Source: Corynebacterium yudongzhengii (GTDB lineage: Bacteria; Actinomycetota; Actinomycetes; Mycobacteriales; Mycobacteriaceae). From it: a stretch of DNA of 64,000 bases. The stretch covers positions 682,001 to 746,000 of the forward strand of contig NZ_CP026947.1 of assembly GCF_003065405.1 (NCBI RefSeq), given 5' to 3'. Below are positions 6,149 through 13,932 of this stretch, piece by piece. Each line of letters opens with the position of its first letter. The first letter of the stretch is position 1. The notes beneath the pieces are model-generated. The model did not search any database. It saw only the letters and a program-made list of their open reading frames with translations, and was not told the DNA's origin. A program made the translations under genes and the position numbers.

Positions 6149-7810
6149 TTAGCCCCATCGCCACGAGTGAGCAACAACGGTGGAAGCGTTCGGGTCGGCC
6201 AAGTCTGCCACCCGGATCCACTCCATGTCGGCGTGCTCGCGGTGCACGGTCGCGATGGCGAAGCCGTGGGAATCGAGCTCGACGTGGTTGATGTGCGGGT
6301 TGGCGGCGCGGAGGAACTCCTGAGCTAGGCGCGAGACGCCGTTGCCTTCGGGCAGGAGCAGGATCTCGTTGACGTTGGGTGCCGAGATCGACGCACAGAC
6401 CACCTCAGCGCCGAGCTCGCGGCCGTTGAGGCTGACCGTGTGGCCCCACTCGGTGTGGATGTCGCCGGTGCAGAAGAGGACTTTGGAGTCCTTGGCGTCG
6501 AGAAGCTCCAGCAGCCGACGACGCGCCGCGGAGTAGCCGTCCCACTGATCAGAGTTGAGGGGGATCCCGTCGACGCGGTGGGAGCTGAGGAAGCTCGAGA
6601 CCGGTTCCGTGCGTTGATCGTTGTCCAAGGTGATGAGGTTCATCGGGGAGAACATCACGGAGTTGCCCAGGATGTTCCAGGCGGCATCGGAGGTGGAGAT
6701 CTTGCCTTCGAGCCACTCGGCCTGCTCGGAGCCGAGCATTGTCCGGTTGGGGTCGTTGAAGGTGCGCACATCGAGGGCGTTGCCCTCCTGGTCGCGGTAG
6801 GTGCGCAAATCCATGACGGTGAGCTCGGCGAGATCGCCGAAGGTGAAGGAGCGGTAGATGTGACCGCCTTCCGACGGCGACGTCGCCCGCACCGGCAGCC
6901 ACTCGAAGTAGGCCTGCATCGCGGCGTCGCGACGCGCCTTCCAATCGCCCTGCGTCTCTGGGTCGTGGTTCTCAGCGCCCTCGCGCCAGTTGTTGTTGGC
7001 GATCTCGTGGTCATCCCAGACCACGATCCACGGCAGGGCGGCGTGCGCGGCCTGCAGGTGACCGTCGGTGCGGTACTGGCCATAACGGACGCGGTAGTCA
7101 GCCAGAGTGACGGTCTCATGCGCCGGCTCGTTGAGGCGGTAGGGACCGAAACCGGAGTAGTAGCCGTTCTCGTATTCGTAGATGTAATCGCCCAGGAATA
7201 GGGTGAAGTCCAGGTCGCCGGAGCGTCCGCGCTGCGCCATGTCGCGGTAGGCGGAGAAGAATCCGGATTCCCAGTTCGCGCACGAGGCCACGGCGAAGCG
7301 TATGCTCTCGGGCGACGAGGTGAAGTGAGGTGCGGTGCGCGTCCGGCCCACCGGCGAGACGGTCTTCGAGTAGTCCCCGGAGATCACGATGAAACGGTAG
7401 AAGTAGACGGTCCCCGGCTGCAGGCCGTGCGGATCGACGTGCACGGTGTGATCCTGCGCCGCGGTGGCGGTGACCTGGCCGGAGGCGACGACGTCGCCAA
7501 AGCCCTCGTCGGTGGCGACCTCCCAGTGCAGCTCGACGTCCTCGCTCGCGCCGGAGCCGGGCATCGCGTCCTCGGAGGGAGTCACGCGCGTCCAGAGGAT
7601 GACCGAGTCCGGGATCGGGTCGCCGGAGGCGACGCCGTGGAGGAACGGGAGGTCACCGCGCGGCGTGTCGACGGGCTCAGGCGTGCTCGAGCCGGGGAAG
7701 AACTTCCCCGAGCTCATCGAGCTTTGGGCATGGGCGGTGCCGAGGCCGGTGGCGGCGATGGCGGAGGTGGCTGCGGCGGACTGGAGAAAGCGGCGACGTG
7801 ATTGGTTCAT
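6149..7810 (-). CDS. phoD: PhoD-type alkaline phosphatase, Tat-exported
   Basis: A 553-residue exported phosphodiesterase/alkaline phosphatase of the PhoD family, which releases phosphate from phosphoesters outside the cell and uses iron and calcium in characterised members. The N-terminus carries a twin-arginine signal (NQSRRRFLQSAAATSAIAATG). It continues with an N-terminal beta-sandwich (GVASGDPIPDSVILWTRV) and the metal-binding core (FAVASCANW, FLGDYIYEY, WDDHEIANN). The ATG at 7810 is preferred to the GTG at 7819 because it places the RR motif close to the start. A second Tat-exported phosphoesterase gene lies just upstream, but a terminator-like hairpin separates them. Confidence 0.9.
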   Translation of the reverse strand: MNQSRRRFLQSAAATSAIAATGLGTAHAQSSMSSGKFFPGSSTPEPVDTPRGDLPFLHGVASGDPIPDSVILWTRVTPSEDAMPGSGASEDVELHWEVATDEGFGDVVASGQVTATAAQDHTVHVDPHGLQPGTVYFYRFIVISGDYSKTVSPVGRTRTAPHFTSSPESIRFAVASCANWESGFFSAYRDMAQRGRSGDLDFTLFLGDYIYEYENGYYSGFGPYRLNEPAHETVTLADYRVRYGQYRTDGHLQAAHAALPWIVVWDDHEIANNNWREGAENHDPETQGDWKARRDAAMQAYFEWLPVRATSPSEGGHIYRSFTFGDLAELTVMDLRTYRDQEGNALDVRTFNDPNRTMLGSEQAEWLEGKISTSDAAWNILGNSVMFSPMNLITLDNDQRTEPVSSFLSSHRVDGIPLNSDQWDGYSAARRRLLELLDAKDSKVLFCTGDIHTEWGHTVSLNGRELGAEVVCASISAPNVNEILLLPEGNGVSRLAQEFLRAANPHINHVELDSHGFAIATVHREHADMEWIRVADLADPNASTVVAHSWRWG

Positions 7811-7842
7811 GACCTGCACTGTGGTTGATTGAAGCTTAAAAC

Positions 7843-7867
7843 GCCAACTCCGGCACAGGGAGTTGGC
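7843..7867 (-). terminator. Terminator of the metallophosphoesterase gene
   Basis: A perfect 9-bp stem GCCAACTCC/GGAGTTGGC with a 7-nt loop, followed on the minus strand by GTTTTAAGC. It lies between the metallophosphoesterase stop at 7898 and the phoD start, so phoD probably needs its own promoter. Confidence 0.7.
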
Positions 7868-7897
7868 ATAAAATTCCGAGGAAATTCACCGGCAGTT

Positions 7898-9220
7898 TTA
7901 CTGAGAAGAATCCCAGCCGGAGCTGCCGAGCTCGCTGGAGAGGTTCGGCAGGATGGACCCCGCAGATCCCGCAGAGTCTGCAGAGTCCGCGCCCGCGATG
8001 GGTCCCGCAGAGTCTGCAGAGTCCGCGCCCGCGATGGGACGGACGCTTTCGGGGAACTCCGCTGGGGCATCCAGGGGCTGCGGCTGGGGGTTCATGTCGA
8101 CGCCTAAGTCCTTGGCGAAGATGAGCCGGGTGGAGTCGTAGACACGCTCGGAGTTCTCGTTGAGCTCGAACACGCGGGCGCCGCGCAGGGTGTGCATGTG
8201 CCAGGTGCCGTCGTTAAGCCCGTAGGTACCGAAGCCTGTGCCCGGGCCGTAACCGAGCTCGATGCCGTAGTAGTTGCCCATGTAGGTGTTGATGTGGTCG
8301 TGGCCGCAGTACATGCCGAGGATGTCGCCACGCTCGAAGGCGGCGGCGTAGATGCCGGAGTTGAACAGGCCGGTGTAGCAGTCCTCGTTCTTCTCGCCGA
8401 CGATCCCGTGGCGCTCGGCGGCTTTATGCCGTTCGATCTCGTTGGAGGTGAACTGCTGGCCGTACCACATGTGGTGGTGCTCGAAGGTGGGGATGTGGAA
8501 GAACATCAGTCCCGGGACCTTGCGGCCGAATTCCTTCTCGGTGGCGATCGAGGTATCGGTGTACCAGCGGATCTGCTCGGGGCGGATCCAGTCGTAGTCT
8601 TTCAGGCCCTCGGTGGATTGGCCGGCGGGGTCCTCGGGGGCGTAGCGGCCGGAATCGAGAAGCCAGATGGCGAACTTGCCGGGGTTGCCGGCGGAGTCGT
8701 TGATCAACAGCTGACCGTTGGAATGGCCGACGATGGGGTCGTCGGCGGGGTTGTAGTTGTGTGCGTATTGCCGCAGGAACTCCAGCATCTGCGCCTCGAA
8801 GACACCGGTGCCGTTGCTTTCGGCGGAGTCCTCGTCGTGGTTACCGAAGGTCACGGCCCAGGGGATGGAGCGGTTTTCCATCGGCAAAACGACGTTGTTG
8901 ATCGCCTGGTAGACCTCTTCGGCGGTGGTGGGATCGCCGTTGATGACGTCGCCGTTGATGAGGGCGAAATCGGGTTTAGCCTCGTCGAGGGCTTTCTCCA
9001 TGAACTCGATGGTGCGCCGGTCGGTTAGCGGGCTGTCCTGGGTGTCGTTGAACTGCATGATGCGGAACGTGCCGTCCGGGTTGAACTGCAGGCGGCGCGA
9101 CGAGGAGGCACGGGAGGTCTCCTGGGCGGTGGCTTGCAGCGGCAGGCTGGTCAGGGCGGCGGTGGCGGCGAGAAGGCTGCCGCCCTGGAGGAGGTGGCGG
9201 CGGCTGAGCGGGGCGGGCAT
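7898..9220 (-). CDS. Tat-exported metallophosphoesterase
   Basis: A 440-residue calcineurin-like metallophosphoesterase. It has a twin-arginine signal (LSRRHLLQGGSLLAATAAL) and the metal-binding motifs in order: FNDTQDS, LINGDVINGD, VTFGNHDED, FFHIPTFEHHHM and YCGHDHINTY. It probably hydrolyses phosphomonoesters or diesters outside the cell, as a companion to PhoD. The ATG at 9220 puts the RR pair at residues 7-8. The C-terminus is low complexity (repeats of PIAGADSADSAG) and is encoded by a 36-bp tandem repeat. The exact substrate cannot be read from the sequence. Confidence 0.85.
   Translation of the reverse strand: MPAPLSRRHLLQGGSLLAATAALTSLPLQATAQETSRASSSRRLQFNPDGTFRIMQFNDTQDSPLTDRRTIEFMEKALDEAKPDFALINGDVINGDPTTAEEVYQAINNVVLPMENRSIPWAVTFGNHDEDSAESNGTGVFEAQMLEFLRQYAHNYNPADDPIVGHSNGQLLINDSAGNPGKFAIWLLDSGRYAPEDPAGQSTEGLKDYDWIRPEQIRWYTDTSIATEKEFGRKVPGLMFFHIPTFEHHHMWYGQQFTSNEIERHKAAERHGIVGEKNEDCYTGLFNSGIYAAAFERGDILGMYCGHDHINTYMGNYYGIELGYGPGTGFGTYGLNDGTWHMHTLRGARVFELNENSERVYDSTRLIFAKDLGVDMNPQPQPLDAPAEFPESVRPIAGADSADSAGPIAGADSADSAGSAGSILPNLSSELGSSGWDSSQ
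7968..8039. repeat. 36-bp tandem repeat in a coding sequence
   Basis: Two adjacent copies, 7968-8003 and 8004-8039, differ only at the last base. They encode a 12-residue Ala/Asp/Ser repeat in the C-terminal tail of the metallophosphoesterase. The unit length keeps the frame, so copy number could vary without breaking the gene. Confidence 0.9.
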
Positions 9221-9302
9221 GTGGGCTTCTAACGTCAGGTCGGGACTCGTATGACCTTTACTGTGGAGTAGGAGGCGTGGGCACGCTCGTCGAGAAGCAG
9301 CT

Positions 9303-9320
9303 TGTGAGATAAATATCACA
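9303..9320. promoter_or_regulatory. 18-bp palindrome, possible CRP-like operator
   Basis: TGTGAGATAAATATCACA, symmetrical except for one base pair. It lies 83 bp upstream of the metallophosphoesterase start and just past the end of the dicarboxylate transporter gene. The half-site TGTGA matches CRP/FNR-family regulators such as GlxR, but the spacer is 8 bp rather than the usual 6. Confidence 0.4.
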
Positions 9321-9381
9321 TAGCCGCCCCGTTGTGGCCTTTGAACAGGGAAAACTTCAATTAAAAGTGGTTGCTTCCCGC

Positions 9382-10689
9382 TTAGATGACGACGGCGCCA
9401 ATCACGTACGCCAGCAACACACTGACGATGATGTTGAACGTGCCGGGGACGATGAACGGGTGGTTGAAGACGAACTTGCCGATGCGCGTGGAGCCCGTGT
9501 CGTCCATCTCGACGGCCGCGAGCAGCGTCGGGTAGGTCGGCAGCACGAACAGCGCGGAGACGGCGGGGAAGGCGGCGACGGCGGTCAGCGGGCTGACGCC
9601 GATCGCGAGTGCGGCCGGGACGAGCGCGCGGGCCGTGGCGGCCTGCGAGTAGAGCAGGCAGGCGGCGAAGAACAAGACGACAGCGAGTAGCCACGGCTGG
9701 CTGCGCAGGATGTCGCCGGACAGTGCCTCGATGTCGTCGAGGTAGTGGTTGATGAATGTGGTGCCGAGCCACGCCACACCCAGCACGCAGACCGACGCCG
9801 ACATGCCCGAGCGGAACGTCTGGGTGGTGAGGATCTCCGGGGTCGGGATCTTGGTGACCAACACGATGATCGTCGCAGCGGCGAGCATGATCGCCATGAT
9901 GGCCTCGTTGCGCGGCAGGCTCGGGTCGGTGATAAGGCCGACCTGCTCGGAGATGAGCGTCGCGTAGACCATCACGACGACGATGGCCGCCAAGAAGATG
10001 CCGACGGACTCCTTCGCGCCCGCCGGGGCGGTGTACTTGCTTTGCTCGCGCGGTGGGGCGACGAGGCCGGCGGCGAGGCGTTCTTGGTAGACGGGGTCGT
10101 CGTCAAGCTCTTTGCCCAGGCGGTTGGCGAGCAGCGTCGTGGGGATGATCGCGAGGAAAGTCGAGGTGATCATCACGGTGACCAGCTGCAGGTAGCCGAC
10201 GCCGAGCGGTTCCAGGATGGAGGCCATGAAGACGACGGCCGCGGAGATCGGGGAGGCGACGATGGCCATCTGGGAGGCGATCACGGCCACCGACAGTGGC
10301 CGGGAGGGGCGCACGCCGCCGGACTTTGCGACCTCGGTGATCACGGGGAGCGTCGAAAAGGCGGTGTGGCCGGTGCCGGCGAACACCGTCATGGTCCAGG
10401 TGACGATCGGCGCCCACAGCGTGACGCGTTTCGGGTTCCGACGGAGCAAACGCTCAGCCAGGTGCACCAAGTAGTCGAGGCCGCCGGCGCGCTGCATCGC
10501 CGCAATAGCCGCGATGACGCACATGATGATCCCGATGACGTCGAACGGGATGTCCTCGCGAGTGACCGGAACGCCAGTCGCACCGAGGAGGATCACCCCC
10601 GCGCCGCCGGCTAAGCCGATGCCGATGGAGCCGATGCGAGCTCCCAAAACGATGGCGCCGAGCAGGATGACAAGGTGGACGATAAGCAT
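9382..10689 (-). CDS. Dcu-type C4-dicarboxylate transporter
   Basis: A 435-residue membrane protein of the DcuA/DcuB family, which exchanges or takes up C4-dicarboxylates such as fumarate, malate, succinate and aspartate. About a dozen hydrophobic segments are visible, and AGTGHTAFSTLPVITEVAK and LFVLPTYPTLLAAVEMDDTG fit the family. It is transcribed alone, with a TATTAT-like hexamer shortly upstream. It is full length with no visible damage. Whether it works aerobically or anaerobically cannot be told. Confidence 0.9.
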   Translation of the reverse strand: MLIVHLVILLGAIVLGARIGSIGIGLAGGAGVILLGATGVPVTREDIPFDVIGIIMCVIAAIAAMQRAGGLDYLVHLAERLLRRNPKRVTLWAPIVTWTMTVFAGTGHTAFSTLPVITEVAKSGGVRPSRPLSVAVIASQMAIVASPISAAVVFMASILEPLGVGYLQLVTVMITSTFLAIIPTTLLANRLGKELDDDPVYQERLAAGLVAPPREQSKYTAPAGAKESVGIFLAAIVVVMVYATLISEQVGLITDPSLPRNEAIMAIMLAAATIIVLVTKIPTPEILTTQTFRSGMSASVCVLGVAWLGTTFINHYLDDIEALSGDILRSQPWLLAVVLFFAACLLYSQAATARALVPAALAIGVSPLTAVAAFPAVSALFVLPTYPTLLAAVEMDDTGSTRIGKFVFNHPFIVPGTFNIIVSVLLAYVIGAVVI

Positions 10690-10842
10690 GGCGGCTCACG
10701 ATCTCTCGGAGATAATACTAATGATTAGATTAAGGGAAATGGGACTAGAAATAAAGGTGACTCCTATTTCTTAGGTGGTGGTCTTTGCGGTGTTGGGTGG
10801 TGGAAATTCTGTTGCTCGAGTGACGCTCGCTATACTTTCCGC

Positions 10843-10916
10843 GGGGCCATAGCTCAGTCGGTTAGAGCCGCGAACTCATAATTCGCTGGTCGCGGGTTCG
10901 AGCCCCGCTGGCCCCA
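10843..10916 (+). tRNA. tRNA with anticodon CAT (Met or Ile2)
   Basis: A 74-nt cloverleaf: acceptor GGGGCCA/TGGCCCC, D arm GCTCAGTCGGTTAGAGC, anticodon stem GCGAA/TTCGC with loop CTCATAA, and a GGGTTCGAGCC T arm. The CAT anticodon fits elongator Met or, after lysidine modification by TilS, Ile2. The acceptor sequence resembles many bacterial Ile2 tRNAs (GGGCCCA type). It is not an initiator, because the acceptor starts with a normal G-C pair. A TATACT hexamer lies at 10831-10836. Confidence 0.9.
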
Positions 10917-10922
10917 CCGCGT

Positions 10923-10958
10923 AGCACATCCCCGGTCGATTCCGGCCGGGGATCTGCT
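10923..10958 (+). terminator. Terminator after the CAT tRNA
   Basis: A stem of AGCA plus ATCCCCGG pairing with CCGGGGAT plus TGCT, starting just after the tRNA. A T-run (GTTTTT) follows about 11 nt later. Confidence 0.6.
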
Positions 10959-11187
10959 GTGCTGGGGTGTTTTTCAGGGATGAGGGCGTTTCTCCGACAA
11001 TTACGTCGGTGTGTCACGGTCACGGAGGAACTCGCGGGGAGTCGAGCTTGCCTCGCCGTGGCATCTTTTTGAATGGGGTGGACGTACTTCTTGCGGTGCC
11101 GCTCGTCATTGGGGTCGCTGGGGTCAGGGGACGGCTCTGGGGGAGTGGCTCGGAGCCGGGACCGGTGGCAGCTTCTCGTGCTTTCGA

Positions 11188-12421
11188 TTACGCACGTGCG
11201 TAAAGATGTGTGAAGAACTCCATGCCGCGTAGCTTTCGGGGTCGACTCCTCTGGGGCTTGGAGACTCGATTACGCATGTGCGTAATCTCTGGCGGCTATC
11301 CCTCGGGAGCGAGAGTGTCAGATGCGCTTTGTTGGTAGAGCTTCTCCGGCAAGACGGTAGCGACTTTTTCGGGTAGTTGGTAAAAGCCATCCGGCTTTGG
11401 CCGTCACGTCCCAGCCTCGGCGGCGCAGCAGACTCCTCGGCTCTCAGGGGCCCCAAACGCGGCGGCATCAGTGTTCGCCGCACGGCGCAGGTGACAGTGC
11501 GTCCCGCGTGCCTATGAGTTCCCCGGGATTCATTGATTTCCGATTACGCATGTGCGTAACAACCTGCTCCGTACTATGCGGCGGCATAGTGGGTCCGGGG
11601 TTGTTTTCGCGTGTGAGGTCGTTGCGGTGGCCCGGTTGGGTCGAAGGGCGAGGAATCCGGTCCTGTTTTACGCACGTGCGTAAAAGCAGGGGCCTGAGGC
11701 AACAGTGTGTCCTTGTGCACCTATGGGTTTCCCGGGATCCATTGGATCCGGATTACGCACGTGCGTAAAACCCAGTTCGCACTATGCCGCGGCATAGGGA
11801 TTCTGGGTCTGGGCTCAGGTGGCAGTATTCCTCGCATGCCTATGAATTTCCCAGAATCCATCGATTTCCGATTACGCACGTGCGTAGCAACTCGCTCCGG
11901 ACTATCCGGCGGCATAGAGAGTCTGCGACTGTTTTCGCTCGCGGGGTCGTTGCGGCGGCCCGGTTGGGTCGAAGGGCGAGGAATCCGGTCCTTTTTTACG
12001 CACGTGCGTAAAAGCAGGGGCCTGAGGCAACAGTGTGTCCCGTGTCCCTATGAGTTTCCCGGAATCCATTGATTTTCGATTACGCACGTGCGTAATCCTG
12101 GTGAGAGTTTCAGACGAGGGAAGGGGAGAAGGCCCGACTCCTTTAGAGCTAGGAGTCGGCTCCCGGACGGTAAGCCGAGGGGCCGTCCCCGGATTACGCG
12201 CGTGCGTAATTTTCAGAGCATTATGCCGTGGCATAGAGAATCTAACGGCGACCCCGGAGATCTCGGATGGTGCCCGCTGTGCAGGGCTCGCCACCGTCAT
12301 TCGCCCAGGGATTTTACGTACGTGCGCAGTGGCGGACTATCCCACGGCAGGCGCTTGCGGCCTCGGGCTTCGATTCCACCCCGGGGCCGAAGGGCCGTCT
12401 CCCGATTACGCACGTGCGTAA
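11188..12421. repeat. Array of eleven 16-bp palindromes (TTACGCACGTGCGTAA)
   Basis: Eleven copies of the perfect palindrome TTACGCACGTGCGTAA or close variants start at 11188, 11270, 11544, 11668, 11753, 11872, 11996, 12080, 12194, 12314 (degenerate) and 12406. Spacing is 82-124 bp except for one 274-bp gap. A second palindrome, CTATGCCGCGGCATAG or a variant, follows some copies (11574, 11782, 11902, 12221; decayed at about 11220, 11296 and 12337). A further 9-bp-stem hairpin lies at 12134-12159. No credible gene lies between 10917 and 12437; small frames there only translate the repeats. A weak further copy may lie at 11001-11016. Confidence 0.95.
11511..12082. repeat. Diverged ~240-bp direct repeat inside the palindrome array
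   Basis: The block at about 11511-11755 recurs at about 11840-12082, with a period near 328 bp. Both begin with CCTATGA, pass through palindrome 1, palindrome 2 and the shared stretch CCCGGTTGGGTCGAAGGGCG, then another palindrome 1 and GCAGGGGCCTGAGGCAACAG. Scattered mismatches show the copies are not recent. Confidence 0.8.
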
Positions 12422-12437
12422 TGAGTAGGCACTTGCC

Positions 12438-13706
12438 CTAAGATTTGGCGCTCGCGTCGCCGGATTCGCCTGTGCTAGCTGCATGGGCATCAGCATGTGG
12501 GAAGCGATCCGGCAGGCCGTTGCGGCCGTAGGAGAGTAGACGGTGGACCTTCTCGAACGGGCTAGGCTTGCCTGCCTTTTCCAGTAGCCAGCAGAAAACC
12601 AACGTGGCCAGCCACGTCCCAAGCGCCACGAGGAACTGCCCGAACGCTCCAACATCCGAGGCGAGATTGAGTGTGAACGGCAGGCACACCACGAAGAAGA
12701 TGACGGATTGCAGCAGGTAGCCCGTCATTGAGCGCTTACCAAGGGCGACCAGCATGGCCACCGGAAGCGGAAGTGGGGAGCCGGCGTCGAGGGAACGCTG
12801 GAGGCGTCGGCACGCGAGCAGGATTCCGGCAGCAATGCCCGGGCCGGTGAGCATACCGAGGGTCTGGTTGGCGTCCATGAAGTACGGGGCCCACTCGTTA
12901 GGCAGGACGCCGACCTCGGCGAGGCCCCAGGGCAGTCCGATGGTGAGCATGACCACTGCCGCGACAATGACCCAGCCGGTCAGCACTCGGATGTACTTCT
13001 CCGGGTGGCGGTGGACGCCGCGGCGGGCGGCGACGAAGCCGACCAGCATGAGCGGCATGAGCGTGAGGATGTACATCGGTGCGCCCAGGATCACCGTGAG
13101 TAAGACGAGCAAGCTGGCTAAGAGGTAGCCGGGGTAGTCGGCGAAGTCGGGGAGGAACTTCATGGGATCGGTACTGAGTAGCTCCGGCGAGGTAAAGAGC
13201 AGAGTAGACGCGGTCCCGAGAGTCGGTATAGCAAACAGGACCCCCGACAGGATGAGCAGCGTTTTGTCGTCGAATCGAGTAAGCGCGATGACGAGTAGGC
13301 CGAGCAGGCCGTACGTCAGCATGATGTCACCGAAGAATATGAACACCAGGTGGATCAGGCCGAACAAGGCCAAGAACCCGTAGCGGCGGTACAGGAGCCG
13401 GCGGCGGTTTTTCTCCGGGTATTCCCGGCGCGTGAGGCTGAGCCAGAGCAGCCCGATGCCGAACCCGAGGAGCGTGGTAAACATCGGTAACCCGCGCACG
13501 TGAGCGAAAGTGGCGGAGGCGACGACGGACGGGGCGTCGAGAAGCGTGTTGTCGCCGACGCCGCCGAGCATCGCGCCCGCCATGTTCCCCGGCGGGATCG
13601 CCCAAGCACTAGAGATGTTTGCCCAGGCGATACCCAACAGCGCGAAGCCGCGGGCGAGGTCAGGGGCGACGAGGCGAGTGCGGGAAGCCGCGGCGGGAGA
13701 AGTCAT
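12438..13706 (-). CDS. DUF418 (YeiB-like) membrane protein
   Basis: A 422-residue integral membrane protein of the DUF418 family. The N-terminus carries the usual LVAPDLARGFALLGIAWANI motif, and about eight to ten membrane segments follow. The C-terminal DUF418 domain contains LVALGKRSMTGYLLQSVIFF. Family members are thought to be related to membrane acyltransferases or transporters, but no activity is established. The ATG at 13706 is preferred to a TTG two codons earlier. It stands alone and ends next to the palindrome array. Confidence 0.85.
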   Translation of the reverse strand: MTSPAAASRTRLVAPDLARGFALLGIAWANISSAWAIPPGNMAGAMLGGVGDNTLLDAPSVVASATFAHVRGLPMFTTLLGFGIGLLWLSLTRREYPEKNRRRLLYRRYGFLALFGLIHLVFIFFGDIMLTYGLLGLLVIALTRFDDKTLLILSGVLFAIPTLGTASTLLFTSPELLSTDPMKFLPDFADYPGYLLASLLVLLTVILGAPMYILTLMPLMLVGFVAARRGVHRHPEKYIRVLTGWVIVAAVVMLTIGLPWGLAEVGVLPNEWAPYFMDANQTLGMLTGPGIAAGILLACRRLQRSLDAGSPLPLPVAMLVALGKRSMTGYLLQSVIFFVVCLPFTLNLASDVGAFGQFLVALGTWLATLVFCWLLEKAGKPSPFEKVHRLLSYGRNGLPDRFPHADAHAASTGESGDASAKS

Positions 13707-13932
13707 AGGCAAACCTTAGATGAGTCTACGGGTGCGCGCGAGCGCATTCTTCGGCGCGTGCGGTAGTTCAAGGTTCAAAGAATGGGGCGGGGTGGGGTCC
13801 GTCGATAAGCAAAACCCCGACACAACCAACGACGGCAACTGTAAAAATCCTCGGGGGTAACCTATGAAGCTGATCCCACGCATCTTCAGCCCACCGAGCC
13901 CCTAACCACCCACCGGCACGCGCGAGCCTCCA

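Noticed and set aside
11001-11016. A twelfth copy of the palindrome
   Set aside because: TTACGTCGGTGTGTCA matches only 11 of 16 bases; kept as a possible decayed copy but not counted.
11188-12421. The palindrome array as a CRISPR array
   Set aside because: The repeats are palindromic, spacing is irregular (82-274 bp), the sequences between them repeat themselves, and there are no cas genes.
11188-12421. The 16-bp palindromes as parS sites
   Set aside because: They share the CACGTG core with parS (TGTTTCACGTGAAACA), but the outer five bases on each side differ and parB is not in the window.
10967-12441. Small ORFs across the palindrome region
   Set aside because: They run through the repeats on both strands and translate them into recurring ITHVRN or LRTCVI peptides; none has a start signal or resembles a known protein.
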